DNA from: JAXGVG01 sp040773965
Lineage (GTDB): Bacteria; Pseudomonadota; Alphaproteobacteria; UBA9219
DNA length: 11,395 nucleotides
Assembly (NCBI GenBank): GCA_040773965.1
Contig: JAXGVG010000053.1
Location: 1 to 11,395, forward strand
Direction: 5' to 3'
The notes beneath the pieces were generated by a model. That model was not told the origin of the DNA and did not search any database. It saw nothing but the letters and a program-made list of their open reading frames with translations. Positions 1 to 7,122 of the stretch are shown piece by piece; positions within the stretch are counted from its first letter, which is position 1, and every line of letters begins with the position of its first letter. The position numbers and the translations under genes are program-made.

Positions 1-45
1 AAAGACAACTTTTTCCCTCAAATCCCCCGAATACGGTTTCGCCAT
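1..45 (-). CDS. IS630-family transposase, N-terminal fragment (partial at window edge)
   Basis: The minus strand reads ATG then MAKPYSGDLREKVVF before running off the window. The pattern M-x-(K/R)-PYS-x-DLRE-(K/R)-V is the usual opening of IS630-family DDE transposases and leads into their N-terminal helix-turn-helix. A strong Shine-Dalgarno (AAGGAGG, minus strand, plus positions 55-61) sits 9 nt before the ATG, which fixes the start. Only 15 residues are visible, so completeness and catalytic residues cannot be judged. The visible codons are intact. Confidence 0.75.
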   Translation of the reverse strand, partial: MAKPYSGDLREKVVF

Positions 46-110
46 CCTTGCTGGCCTCCTTCCCAGCCCTCATGGTGAATCACATTTCAACTGATTTGGG
101 AATCCTAAAT

Positions 111-136
111 CGGGCCAGCCTAATCGGAAAAGGCTC
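111..136. repeat. IS630 terminal inverted repeat, transposase-start side
   Basis: Read inward from the TA at 137-138 on the minus strand, it begins GAGCCTTTTCCGATTAGG. The right-edge element begins GAGCCTATTCCCATTAGG. Over 26 nt the two agree at 21 positions, as expected for the two imperfect terminal repeats of one IS type. The repeat lies about 65 nt outside the transposase start codon. Confidence 0.7.
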
Positions 137-318
137 TAGCCAAAAAAGCGGGTTTTACAGTAACCAGCACAGTCCCAGCCAAGGGAGGAAAGTTTCGCTC
201 AACTTGTACCTGTGGAGAAGCCTGCGCCCAAATTATTCTTCCCCCTACTGGACGCTTTAATGAAAGCGCCATTAGAAATATTTTCAATGATGCCAAGAAA
301 AAAGCCCCGGGGTTTTAG
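137..318 (+). pseudogene. C-terminal remnant of a small CxCG protein cut by IS630
   Basis: The frame that includes codons 139-318 is open from just inside the IS boundary to TAG at 316-318, about 59 residues. It has no ATG, GTG or TTG after the IS junction. The visible protein runs AKKAGFTVTSTV, then CTCGEAC, then ILPPTGRFNESAIRNIF, ending KKKAPGF. The CxCG-x-x-C cluster could bind a metal. The 'lysine-rich helix, CxCG, LP.T..., NIR...' pattern recalls small DNA- or RNA-associated proteins of the HicA-like type, but I cannot name the family. The reading frame starts exactly at the CTAG target of the IS630 end, so the simplest reading is insertional disruption with the N-terminal half outside the window. 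A chance frame is the alternative. An overlapping 70-aa frame at 48-260 looks like a shadow. Confidence 0.5.
298..316 (-). terminator. Possible weak terminator after pheT
   Basis: On the minus strand, 31 nt past the pheT stop, AAAACCCCGGGGC is followed by six T. The GC core is a self-complementary CCCCGGGG. A folded stem can only use two or three GC pairs plus A-T pairs with one bulge, so it is a weak intrinsic terminator at best. It overlaps the stop codon of the opposing CxCG fragment. Confidence 0.35.
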
Positions 319-346
319 CGACTCGTACTGTTTTATTGTTTAGGCA

Positions 347-2752
347 TTACCCCCGCAGTATCGCACCGGTCGTCTTTTCGGCAGCCACGGTAATACGCGC
401 GGCGATGTCGTCGATTTCCTTGTCCGTCAGTGTGTGGTCGGCGGGCTGCAGGGTTACGCTTAAGGCTATGGACTTTTTGCCCGGCTCCACGCCCTTGCCC
501 TCATAAACGTCGAATACGCTCACGTCGCGGATAAGGTTCTTTTCGGCCGTCTTGATGGCCTTGATAAGTTTTTCGGCCGTAACGCCGGCATCCGTCACAA
601 AAGCGAAGTCGCGTACAACGGGCTGGAGCGCTTCCAGTTTCAAGAGCGGTCTTGCCGTGTCCGCGCTGCGCGGCTGGGGAATCGCGGCAAGGAAAAGCTC
701 GCACCCCGCCATCGGCCCTTCGGCGTCGCAGGCCTTAAGGATGGCTGGATGAATTTCTCCAAAATAACCAAGAATCGTGGGCCCGAGCCTCAGGCTTCCC
801 GAGCGGCCTGGATGATACCAGCCGGGGGCATCGGCACTAACCTGAAGGTTCGCCACAGGCGCGCCGCTCGCGGCCAAAGCCGCCAGTGCGTCCGCCTTGG
901 CGTCGAAGGCATCCACCTTGCGCGCGGGCTCGGCCCAATGGCGGGGCGTTGATCCTGCGCGAAGGGCCGTTGCAACCATTTCCTGCCCTTCCGGTGTCGT
1001 ATTCCGGTAGACGGGTCCGACTTCGAACAGGCCGGCATCCGCAAAACCCCGATCGGCGTTGCGTTTCGCCGCCATAATGAGATTGCCCAGAATGGACGGG
1101 CGCATGACATCGAGGTCCGCGCTGATCGGGTTGGCGAGGCGCAACGAAGGATCGATCGCGCCGAACTTTTCGGCAATCACCGACGGCATGAACGACCACG
1201 TTACGGCTTCCATCAGCCCCTGCGCCGCCAACGCGCGGCGAGCCTGCCCGGCGCGCTGGTCCAGCTTGTCGATGGCCGCGGAGGTGACCACATGCGCGCG
1301 CGGCATTGAGACGGCGGGAAGATGCTCGAAGCCTTTGATGCGGATAATTTCCTCAATAAGGTCGGCTGTGCCTTGCACGTCGCTTCGCCACGAGGGGATC
1401 GTCACCGCCAGCCTGGTCCCATTTTTCTCGACCTTAAAGCCTAGCGCTGTGAGAATTTTCGTTTGCTCGGCCTCAGGCACGTCGATACCCAATAACTGGA
1501 GGCATTTCTTCGAATCGTAGATGAGCGTACGCACTTCTTCCGGCACCGCACCGGCGATATAAAGCTCGCTAACGACCGTATCTTTCGTGCCGCAGAAATC
1601 GAGGATCAGCTGCGTTGCCAGTTCGGCACCCGGCACGGTGAACGCCGGATCGACGCCGCGTTCGAAACGGTAACGCGCATCGGACACAATCTGAAGAGCG
1701 CGGCCCGTGCGGGCGGTGCGGATCGGATCGAATAACGCGGATTCAAGAAACACGGCCGTGGTGTTCTCATCGCAGCTTGAGGATACACCTCCAACGATAC
1801 CTGCCAAACTCAGCGTGCCGGTGTCGTCACCGATCGCCGTCATGCCCGCTTCGAGCACATAATCCTTGCCGTTTAACGCCGCGAGTTTTTCGCCGCCTTT
1901 GGCCGGACGCACCCATAAATTACCCTTGATTTTATTCGCGTCGAACACATGCAAAGGCCGCGCGCTGTCGATAGTCAGGTAGTTGGTGATGTCCACAAGC
2001 GCCGAGATGGGGCGCAACCCGATAGCGAGAAGCTTTTGCTGAAGCCATGCCGGGCTTGGCCCGTTCTTGATGTTACGGATCAAACGTCCGGCAAACAGCG
2101 GGCATGCCTTTTTCTGGTCCGGCAGAAAGTCGAGCACAACCTTGACCTTGCTCGGCTCCGCGCCCTTGACGGGCTTGATATCTTGCGGCTTGAGCTTGCC
2201 CATTCCGGCAGCCGCCAGATCGCGCGCGATGCCGCGCACGCCCGTGCAATCCGGGCGGTTCGGCGTGAGGTTTATCTCAATCACGGGGTCCTGAAGACCG
2301 GCGTATTGCACATAGTTCGCGCCCACCGGCGCATCGTTAGGAAGCTCGATAATGCCCTCGGCATCCTCGCCAAGCTTCAGTTCGATGGCCGAACACATCA
2401 TGCCTTGCGATTCCACGCCGCGGATTTTGCTTTGTTTCAGCGCTTCGCCCGTTTTGGGAATGACATCGCCGGGACGCGCCAGAACGCCCTTCAGACCCGG
2501 ACGCGCGTTGGGCGCGCCGCAAACGACTTGCAGCTTTTCCTTGCCGGTATCGACGGTACAGAGTTTGAGCTTGTCCGCATTCGGATGCTTATCCGCCGTT
2601 ACGATCTGCGCGATGACAAACGGCTTCAGCGCTTCGGCGCGATCCTCGACGCCCTCGACCTCAAGGCCGATGGCCGTGAGTTTGTCGCAAAGCTCGTTGA
2701 GCGTTGCGGTTGTGTCCAAATGCTGCTTGAGCCAGGAAAGAGTGAATTTCAT
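347..2752 (-). CDS. pheT: Phenylalanyl-tRNA synthetase beta subunit
   Basis: This is the beta chain of the cytoplasmic alpha2-beta2 enzyme that charges tRNA-Phe. It binds tRNA and carries the editing site for misacylated tyrosine. The 801 residues match the usual bacterial length. Visible in order are: N-terminal MKFTLSWLKQHL; a tRNA-binding OB-fold at about 44-150 (FVIAQIV, HPNADKLK, VVCGAPN); the family signature INLTPNRPDCTGVRGIARDL near 160-180; the B3/B4 editing region at about 215-390; the B5 region at about 405-475 (ending IPSWRSDV, LIEEIIRIKGF); the inactive synthetase-like core; and a C-terminal anticodon-binding FDX-ACB domain from about 705 (VVRDFAFV, YEGKGVEPGKKSIALSV). The ATG overlaps the pheS stop by 4 nt (ATGA), which implies translational coupling. 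No defects are seen. Confidence 0.97.
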   Translation of the reverse strand: MKFTLSWLKQHLDTTATLNELCDKLTAIGLEVEGVEDRAEALKPFVIAQIVTADKHPNADKLKLCTVDTGKEKLQVVCGAPNARPGLKGVLARPGDVIPKTGEALKQSKIRGVESQGMMCSAIELKLGEDAEGIIELPNDAPVGANYVQYAGLQDPVIEINLTPNRPDCTGVRGIARDLAAAGMGKLKPQDIKPVKGAEPSKVKVVLDFLPDQKKACPLFAGRLIRNIKNGPSPAWLQQKLLAIGLRPISALVDITNYLTIDSARPLHVFDANKIKGNLWVRPAKGGEKLAALNGKDYVLEAGMTAIGDDTGTLSLAGIVGGVSSSCDENTTAVFLESALFDPIRTARTGRALQIVSDARYRFERGVDPAFTVPGAELATQLILDFCGTKDTVVSELYIAGAVPEEVRTLIYDSKKCLQLLGIDVPEAEQTKILTALGFKVEKNGTRLAVTIPSWRSDVQGTADLIEEIIRIKGFEHLPAVSMPRAHVVTSAAIDKLDQRAGQARRALAAQGLMEAVTWSFMPSVIAEKFGAIDPSLRLANPISADLDVMRPSILGNLIMAAKRNADRGFADAGLFEVGPVYRNTTPEGQEMVATALRAGSTPRHWAEPARKVDAFDAKADALAALAASGAPVANLQVSADAPGWYHPGRSGSLRLGPTILGYFGEIHPAILKACDAEGPMAGCELFLAAIPQPRSADTARPLLKLEALQPVVRDFAFVTDAGVTAEKLIKAIKTAEKNLIRDVSVFDVYEGKGVEPGKKSIALSVTLQPADHTLTDKEIDDIAARITVAAEKTTGAILRG

Positions 2753-3825
2753 GCAACACCTCCCAGCGCCGGATTGGGAATGTCCAGCGGGACAAAACCA
2801 TAGTGCTTCAGCCAGCGCACATCGGCTTCAAAGAACGTGCGCAAATCGGGAATGCCGTATTTCAACATCGCGATGCGCTCGATTCCCATGCCGAAGGCGA
2901 AGCCCTGATAGCGCTCCGGATCGACGTTGCTGTTGCGCAGCACGTTCGGGTGCACCATCCCGCAGCCCGCGATTTCCAGCCAGTCGCCATAATTGCCCAG
3001 TTTCAACTCGCCGCCCTTGCGCGAACAGCCGATATCCACCTCGGCGCTCGGTTCCGTGAACGGGAAGTGCGAGGGGCGAAAACGCACGGGCAAATCCTGA
3101 ATGCCGAAAAACGCGCGCAGAAAATCCATCAGGCAGCCGCGCAAATGGCCCATGTGCGTCGTCTCGTCGATGACCAAGCCTTCGAACTGATGGAACATGG
3201 GCGTGTGAGTCATGTCATAGTCGCAGCGGAACGTGCGGCCCGGCACGATGATGCGGATCGGCGGCTTTTCCTTAAGCATCGTGCGAATTTGCACGGACGA
3301 CGTGTGGGTGCGCAGAACGGTCGGCTGATCGCCTGTTTGCGGCAGGTAGAACGTATCCTGCATCTGCCGCGCGGGATGATCGGGTGGCATATTTAGCGCC
3401 GTGAAGTTGTGCCAGTCGGACTCAATGTCCGGCCCTTTCGCCACGTTAAAACCCATGCTGGCGAAGATTGTGACAATTTCGTCGATGGTTTGCGAAATAG
3501 GATGGATACGGCCCTCGGGCATCGGGCGAGGCGAAAGCGTCACGTCCACGCGCTCGCGATCAAGCCGCGCCTGTAAACCGTCAGCCTCCAGATCGTCCTG
3601 GCGCGCCGCTAGGGCCGCCGCGATTTCGTCCTTGAGAACGTTAAGCGCTGCGCCCTGTGACTTGCGCTCCTCCGGCGGCAACCCGGCCAGCGCTTTCATC
3701 AATTCGGTGACAAGCCCCTTTTTACCGAGCGCATTCACGCGCACGGCGTCAAGAGCGGTTGCATCGGCCGCCGCTGTAATAGCTTCCGCGATTTCCTGCT
3801 TGAGAACCTTAAAATCTAATGACAT
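2749..3825 (-). CDS. pheS: Phenylalanyl-tRNA synthetase alpha subunit
   Basis: This is the catalytic chain of PheRS. It activates phenylalanine with ATP and transfers it to tRNA-Phe. The protein has 358 residues. An N-terminal coiled coil (about 1-90, alternating Ala/Leu/charged) contacts tRNA. The class II core follows with motif 1 (HPISQTIDEIVTIFASMGF, 108-126), motif 2 (GRTFRCDYDMTHTPMFHQFE, 196-215) and motif 3 (GFAFGMGIERIAML, 308-321). The alanine at about 310 in GFAFGMG corresponds, as inferred from the motif, to the residue that sets phenylalanine specificity in E. coli PheS. A Shine-Dalgarno (AAGGATT, minus strand) lies just before the ATG. The gene lies 58 nt after rplT and overlaps pheT by 4 nt. 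No phenylalanine-rich leader peptide was found in the short gap before it. Confidence 0.97.
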   Translation of the reverse strand: MSLDFKVLKQEIAEAITAAADATALDAVRVNALGKKGLVTELMKALAGLPPEERKSQGAALNVLKDEIAAALAARQDDLEADGLQARLDRERVDVTLSPRPMPEGRIHPISQTIDEIVTIFASMGFNVAKGPDIESDWHNFTALNMPPDHPARQMQDTFYLPQTGDQPTVLRTHTSSVQIRTMLKEKPPIRIIVPGRTFRCDYDMTHTPMFHQFEGLVIDETTHMGHLRGCLMDFLRAFFGIQDLPVRFRPSHFPFTEPSAEVDIGCSRKGGELKLGNYGDWLEIAGCGMVHPNVLRNSNVDPERYQGFAFGMGIERIAMLKYGIPDLRTFFEADVRWLKHYGFVPLDIPNPALGGVA

Positions 3826-3883
3826 TTGCTTAATCCTTACCGTCTGCGCTGTCCCGTTGCCGGGAACTTCGCCGGTTGAAGGA

Positions 3884-4249
3884 TCAGGCAGCTTTTTTCA
3901 ACGCTACCTTGGCCTGCTCAACCAGCGCCTTGAAGGCTGCGGGCTCAGTGGCCGCGAGATCGGCGAGCTGTTTGCGATCCAGCCCGACGCCCGCGCGCTT
4001 GAGCCCGTTCATAAATCGGGCGTAGGTGAGGCCGTGTTCGCGCGCGCCGGCGTTGATGCGTACGATCCAGAGAGCGCGCATGTCGCGCTTCCGGGCTTTG
4101 CGGTCGCGATAGGCGTAACGCAAAGCTTTTTCGACCTTTTCAATAGCGACGCGGAAGCAGGTGCTGGCGCGGCCGCGATAGCCTTTGGCTTGCTTGACAA
4201 CTCTTTTGTGACGGGCGCGGCCCGTTACACCGCGTTTAACATGTGCCAT
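3884..4249 (-). CDS. rplT: 50S ribosomal protein bL20
   Basis: This protein binds 23S rRNA early in 50S assembly and, in many bacteria, represses its own operon. The 121 residues begin MAHVKRGVTGRARHKRVVKQ and contain KGYRGR, RKARKRDMRALWIVRINA and LTYARFMNGLKRAGV, all hallmarks of bL20. The N-terminus is strongly basic and the C-terminal RNA-binding domain is typical. Length is normal. A GAGGGGG Shine-Dalgarno (minus strand) sits a few bases before the ATG. It lies 15 nt after rpmI and 58 nt before pheS, so it belongs to the same operon. Confidence 0.97.
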   Translation of the reverse strand: MAHVKRGVTGRARHKRVVKQAKGYRGRASTCFRVAIEKVEKALRYAYRDRKARKRDMRALWIVRINAGAREHGLTYARFMNGLKRAGVGLDRKQLADLAATEPAAFKALVEQAKVALKKAA

Positions 4250-4264
4250 GGTGTGATCCCCCTC

Positions 4265-4462
4265 TTACTGACGCAGGAAATGTTTGCGAACGTTCTCGCC
4301 GTCGGTCTTGAACAAAATCAGGCCCTGGCGGGCTTCGCGTTTCATTTTTTGGGGACGTTTGCGCATGTTGTGACGCTTGCGGGTGGCGCCCGCTTTGACC
4401 TTGCCTTTGCCGGTCACGCGAAAGCGTTTTTTCGACCCGCTGTGGGTCTTCATCTTAGACAT
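4265..4462 (-). CDS. rpmI: 50S ribosomal protein bL35
   Basis: This is a small, very basic 50S protein of 65 residues starting MSKMKTHSGSKKRFRVTGKG and ending KHFLRQ, diagnostic for bL35. A longer frame exists from an ATG 12 nt upstream (4474, MENE...). I choose 4462 because a GGAG Shine-Dalgarno lies in the would-be extra codons 6 nt before this ATG, and because bL35 proteins begin M-x-KMKT. It is the first visible gene of the operon. infC, which often precedes rpmI, is not present here; an untranslated leader and a divergent groESL promoter occupy that place. Confidence 0.95.
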   Translation of the reverse strand: MSKMKTHSGSKKRFRVTGKGKVKAGATRKRHNMRKRPQKMKREARQGLILFKTDGENVRKHFLRQ

Positions 4463-4488
4463 TTCGTTCTCCATTGCCTGCTGTTAGT

Positions 4489-4529
4489 CCCCTGTCGGGG
4501 CCGCCGGGCAGGCATGTCCAGGGCCTGCC
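4489..4529 (-). promoter_or_regulatory. Structured leader of rpmI operon (two hairpins)
   Basis: Between the candidate promoter and rpmI the transcript can form a perfect 7-bp GC-rich hairpin (arms 4507-4513 and 4523-4529, 9-nt loop) and a CCCC-tgtc-GGGG hairpin (4489-4500) closer to the start codon. In E. coli, L20 represses rpmI-rplT through structured RNA upstream of rpmI, so this is a plausible control leader. No L20-binding pseudoknot has been shown here. Confidence 0.35.
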
Positions 4530-4545
4530 ACGCTGAGAAGGGGGG

Positions 4546-4574
4546 TTTTTAGCGTTTTACCGCCCGAAACGCAA
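4546..4574 (-). promoter_or_regulatory. Candidate promoter for rpmI-rplT-pheST
   Basis: On the minus strand, TTGCGT (plus positions 4569-4574) and TAAAAA (4546-4551) are separated by exactly 17 nt. This is a reasonable sigma70 spacing and sequence. Transcription would begin near 4539 and give a leader of about 75 nt before the rpmI start. It is the best pair I found in the divergent spacer. Confidence 0.45.
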
Positions 4575-4652
4575 GGCCGGGGCGTCGGGATTAAATTTTA
4601 ACCCTTTTCCCACTGAAAGAACTGGCCTGTAAAATAAAATGTTAACAAACTC

Positions 4653-4681
4653 TTGAATCCCCGTTCTGAAAAGCCTAGATG
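4653..4681 (+). promoter_or_regulatory. groESL promoter
   Basis: TTGAAT (4653-4658) and TAGATG (4676-4681) are separated by 17 nt, so a start near 4688 would lie inside the CIRCE operator. The same place can be read as a heat-shock sigma32-type pair, CTTGAA (4652-4657) and CCTAGA (4674-4679). Which sigma factor is used cannot be decided from sequence. Overlap with CIRCE supports this position. Confidence 0.6.
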
Positions 4682-4682
4682 A

Positions 4683-4709
4683 TTAGCACTCACGGGCTAT
4701 GAGTGCTAA
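4683..4709 (+). promoter_or_regulatory. CIRCE operator (HrcA binding site)
   Basis: TTAGCACTC (4683-4691), a 9-nt spacer, then GAGTGCTAA (4701-4709). This is a perfect match to the CIRCE consensus, the inverted repeat bound by the heat-shock repressor HrcA upstream of groESL. It predicts HrcA control of the chaperonin operon. hrcA itself is not in the window. Confidence 0.95.
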
Positions 4710-4745
4710 AGGCTTGGCCTGTGGGGGGGTGGGAAATGGTTCGTA

Positions 4746-4800
4746 TCGTTAACGAGAAAAGACCAGCCACGCCCGTTTAACAAACGGAACGAATGTTCCG
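4746..4800 (+). promoter_or_regulatory. Hairpin cluster in groES leader
   Basis: The leader of about 134 nt between CIRCE and groES contains three small inverted repeats in a row: TCGTTAACGA (4746-4755), CGTTT-aac-AAACG (4774-4786) and CGGAAC-gaat-GTTCCG (4785-4800). The last lies 8 nt before the Shine-Dalgarno GGAG (4809-4812). The second and third share bases, so they are alternatives. Their role in translation or mRNA stability is only an inference. Confidence 0.3.
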
Positions 4801-4821
4801 GCAACAACAGGAGCTAGACTG

Positions 4822-5127
4822 ATGAAATTCCGTCCCCTTCACGACCGCGTGGTTGTGCGCCGCCTTGAGAGCGAAGAGCGCACGGCAGGCGGCATCATCA
4901 TTCCCGACACCGCCAAGGAAAAACCGCAGGAAGGCGAAATCATCGCCGTTGGCCCCGGCGTTCGCGACGAGGCCGGCAAAATTATTCCCCTCGACGTCAA
5001 AAAAGGCGACCGCGTTCTGTTCGGCAAATGGTCGGGCACGGAAGTTAAAATCGATGGCCAAGAACTCCTGATCATGAAGGAGTCCGACATCATGGGCATC
5101 GTCGAAGTAACGGCAAAGAAGAAATAA
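4822..5127 (+). CDS. groES: Co-chaperonin GroES (Hsp10)
   Basis: This is the cytoplasmic heptameric lid that caps GroEL and closes the folding chamber. The 101 residues begin MKFRPLHDRVVVRRLESEER. The mobile loop that docks to GroEL is at about 16-34 (ERTAGGIIIPDTAKEKP). The beta-barrel follows (GEIIAVGPG, KKGDRVLFGKWSGTEV) and the protein ends with GIVEVTAKKK. A CAGGAG Shine-Dalgarno lies 9 nt before the ATG. It is the first gene of the operon, 111 nt before groEL, and is predicted to be repressed by HrcA through CIRCE. No irregularities are seen. Confidence 0.97.
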   Translation: MKFRPLHDRVVVRRLESEERTAGGIIIPDTAKEKPQEGEIIAVGPGVRDEAGKIIPLDVKKGDRVLFGKWSGTEVKIDGQELLIMKESDIMGIVEVTAKKK

Positions 5128-5133
5128 GGGATT

Positions 5134-5201
5134 GGGGTTCGAGGCTCGGGGTTTGGGAAATACCTCCCTGAGCGCCTCACGAACCCCGAACCTCTAACCC
5201 C
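5134..5201 (+). repeat. Large stem-loop in groES-groEL spacer
   Basis: The arms 5134-5154 and 5181-5201 pair at 18 of 21 positions, with one of the three exceptions a G-U wobble, around a 26-nt loop. Both arms are built of GGGGTT / AACCCC units, and a further CGAACCCC copy continues to 5208. It starts 6 nt after the groES stop and ends 37 nt before groEL, leaving the groEL Shine-Dalgarno free. No T tract follows the stem, so it is not a classic terminator. It could be a processing or stabilising element that sets the groES:groEL ratio, or a dispersed palindromic repeat. Confidence 0.7.
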
Positions 5202-5238
5202 GAACCCCGATATTATTTATTACGAAAGGAACAAAACA

Positions 5239-6882
5239 ATGGCTGCTAAAGAAATCCGCTTCTCGGTCGACGCGCGCGACCGCATGTTGCGCGGCGTGAA
5301 CATGCTGGCCGACGCCGTGTCGGCCACACTGGGCCCCAAGGGACGCAACGTCGTCATTCAAAAGAGCTTCGGCGCGCCCCGCATCACCAAGGACGGCGTG
5401 ACCGTCGCGAAGGAGATTGAGCTTCCCGACAATTTCGAAAACATGGGCGCGCAGATGGTGCGCGAAGTGGCGAGCAAGACCGTGGATCGCGCCGGAGACG
5501 GCACGACAACGGCCACCGTTCTCGCCCGCGCGATTGCCGTCGAGGGCGTAAAGGCGGTTGCCGCCGGCATGAACCCGATGGACCTGAAGCGCGGCATCGA
5601 GGCCGCCGTAGAAAAGGTCGTCGACGATCTTAAGGCCCGTTCGCGCAAGGTCGCCAGCAACGACGAAATCGCGCAAGTCGGCACGATTGCCGCCAACGGC
5701 GAAAAGGAAATCGGCCAGAAGATCGCCGACGCCATGGCGAAAGTCGGGCATGAATCGCCGATTACGGTCGAGGAAAACAAGAGCCTTGAGACCGAACTGG
5801 ATGTCGTCGAAGGCATGCAGTTCGACCGCGGCTATCTCTCGCCGTATTTTGTCACCAACGCCGAGAAGATGCTGTGCGAGCTGGAGAGTCCCTACATTCT
5901 TTTCCACGAAAAGAAGCTGTCGGGACTGCAACAGTTGCTGCCGGTTCTTGAAGCGGTTGTGCAGTCGGGCAAACCGCTGCTTATCGTTGCGGAAGAGGTC
6001 GAAGGCGAGGCTTTGGCCACGCTTGTCGTCAACAAGCTGCGCGGAGGCCTGAAAGTCGCGGCCGTTAAGGCCCCCGGGTTCGGCGACCGCCGCAAGGCAA
6101 TGCTGGAAGACATGGCGATCCTCACGGGCGGCCAGGTCATTTCCGAAGACCTCGGCATCAAGCTGGAGAACGTCACGCTCGACATGCTGGGCGGCGCGAA
6201 GAAAGTCCGCATCGACAAGGACAACACCACGATCATCGATGGCGCGGGCAAGAAAAAGGACATCGAGGCCCGTTGCGAGCAGATCCGCACGCAGATCGAG
6301 GAAACAACCTCTGATTACGACCGCGAAAAACTGCAGGAGCGTTTGGCGAAACTGTCCGGCGGCGTGGCCGTTATCCGCGTCGGCGGCGCGACGGAAGTCG
6401 AAGTAAAAGAACGCAAGGACCGCGTGGACGATGCCATGCATGCGACGCGCGCAGCCGTCGAGGAAGGCATCATCGCCGGTGGCGGCGCAGCTCTTCTCTA
6501 TGCCATTCGCGCGCTCGAAAAAATGCGCGGAGGCAATGACGATCAACGCCGCGGCATTGATATCGTCCGCCGTGCGCTGGAAGCCCCGATCCGCCAGATC
6601 GTTGACAACGCGGGCATGGACGGCTCGGTTGTCGTCGGCCGCCTGATGGACCAGAAGGAAGTCAACTTCGGCTTCGATGCCCAGAAAGGCGAATACGTCG
6701 ACATGCTGAAAGCCGGTATCGTCGATCCGACGAAGGTTGTCCGCGTGGCGCTGGAAAATGCCGCGTCGGTCGCGGGTCTCCTGATCACCACCGAAGCCAT
6801 GATTGCCGACAAGCCGGAAAAGAAAGCCGCGGCAGGCGGTGGCCATGGTGGCATGGGCGGCATGGGCGATATGGATTTCTAA
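5239..6882 (+). CDS. groEL: Chaperonin GroEL (Hsp60)
   Basis: This is the tetradecameric ATP-driven folding chamber working with GroES. The 547 residues are normal length. Equatorial ATP-site motifs include TLGPKGRNVVI (30-40), the GDGTTTATVLA loop with Asp87, and a conserved Asp398 in RVDDAMHATRAAVEEG followed by GGGAAL. The apical domain, about 190-375, includes EGMQFDRGYLSPYF just before it and KAPGFGDRRKAML inside it. The tail is a typical flexible GGHGGMGGMGDMDF. A Shine-Dalgarno (AAAGGA, about 5224-5229) precedes the ATG. The gene ends the groES-groEL operon and is followed by a strong terminator. Its last ~50 bases and the terminator recur in diverged form at 8317-8418. Confidence 0.98.
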   Translation: MAAKEIRFSVDARDRMLRGVNMLADAVSATLGPKGRNVVIQKSFGAPRITKDGVTVAKEIELPDNFENMGAQMVREVASKTVDRAGDGTTTATVLARAIAVEGVKAVAAGMNPMDLKRGIEAAVEKVVDDLKARSRKVASNDEIAQVGTIAANGEKEIGQKIADAMAKVGHESPITVEENKSLETELDVVEGMQFDRGYLSPYFVTNAEKMLCELESPYILFHEKKLSGLQQLLPVLEAVVQSGKPLLIVAEEVEGEALATLVVNKLRGGLKVAAVKAPGFGDRRKAMLEDMAILTGGQVISEDLGIKLENVTLDMLGGAKKVRIDKDNTTIIDGAGKKKDIEARCEQIRTQIEETTSDYDREKLQERLAKLSGGVAVIRVGGATEVEVKERKDRVDDAMHATRAAVEEGIIAGGGAALLYAIRALEKMRGGNDDQRRGIDIVRRALEAPIRQIVDNAGMDGSVVVGRLMDQKEVNFGFDAQKGEYVDMLKAGIVDPTKVVRVALENAASVAGLLITTEAMIADKPEKKAAAGGGHGGMGGMGDMDF

Positions 6883-6936
6883 GGCCAGAAAACAGAAGCT
6901 GGAAATCAGAAAGGCCGCGGGGCAACCTGCGGCCTT
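6835..6936 (+). repeat. Direct repeat copy 1: groEL 3' end plus terminator
   Basis: This stretch covers the last 15 groEL codons, the stop and the terminator stem. It aligns without gaps to 8317-8418 (offset 1482) with about 12 differences in 102 positions. This is the functional copy: it has a stop codon and an intact stem. Confidence 0.85.
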
Positions 6937-6940
6937 TTTT
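6911..6940 (+). terminator. Intrinsic terminator of groESL
   Basis: An 11-bp stem (6911-6921 with 6926-6936, one G-U pair) closed by a GCAA tetraloop is followed directly by a T run to 6940. It is 28 nt past the groEL stop. This is a textbook Rho-independent terminator. Confidence 0.93.
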
Positions 6941-7116
6941 GATTGTTTTGGCAGGAACCAGGGTTTGTACTCAGAAATAGCGGGGTTTTATTACCTAACA
7001 CATAAAGCTCCTTCCGTATGGTTAATATTGCTTTTTTGAAATATGGGCTTGAGTTTATTCGCAATTAAATTTCCGCAAAGGGTGTTGTGGCTCATGCGCA
7101 AGTATTACCGAAAGTA

Positions 7117-7122
7117 TATAAT
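7117..7122 (+). promoter_or_regulatory. -10 box before the peptidase-like gene
   Basis: A perfect TATAAT lies 24 nt before the ATG at 7147, but no clear -35 hexamer is found at 16-19 nt spacing. If used, the transcript starts near 7129. That makes a GTG at 7087 untranslatable and supports 7147 as the start. Confidence 0.4.

Larger units (their letters stand above)
1..138 (-). mobile_element. IS630-family insertion sequence, 5' end (runs off left edge)
   Basis: This is the 5' end of an IS630-type element read on the minus strand. It holds a terminal repeat (111-136), a ribosome binding site, and the start of the transposase (45 down to 1). Its outer boundary is the TA at 137-138 inside a CTAG. 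The family is known to insert at CTAG and duplicate TA. The terminal repeat matches the one at the right edge of the window (11258-11283) at 21 of 26 positions when both are read inward. The rest of the element is outside the window. Confidence 0.8.

Noticed and set aside
48..260. 70-aa plus-strand frame at the left edge
   Set aside because: It runs across the IS630 terminal repeat and junction, out of frame with the CxCG fragment, and its sequence has no domain-like pattern.
1949..2803. 284-aa plus-strand frame opposite pheT
   Set aside because: It is antisense to intact pheT and has the composition of a shadow frame with no recognisable motifs.
3401..4552. 383-aa plus-strand frame across pheS, rplT and rpmI
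   Set aside because: It is antisense to three certain genes and has no domain or sensible start signal.
5194..6846. 550-aa minus-strand open frame opposite groEL
   Set aside because: It is a mirror frame of a GC-rich, highly conserved gene. The protein is a low-complexity mix of Asp, Ala, Arg and His with no domain, whereas the plus strand is unmistakably GroEL.
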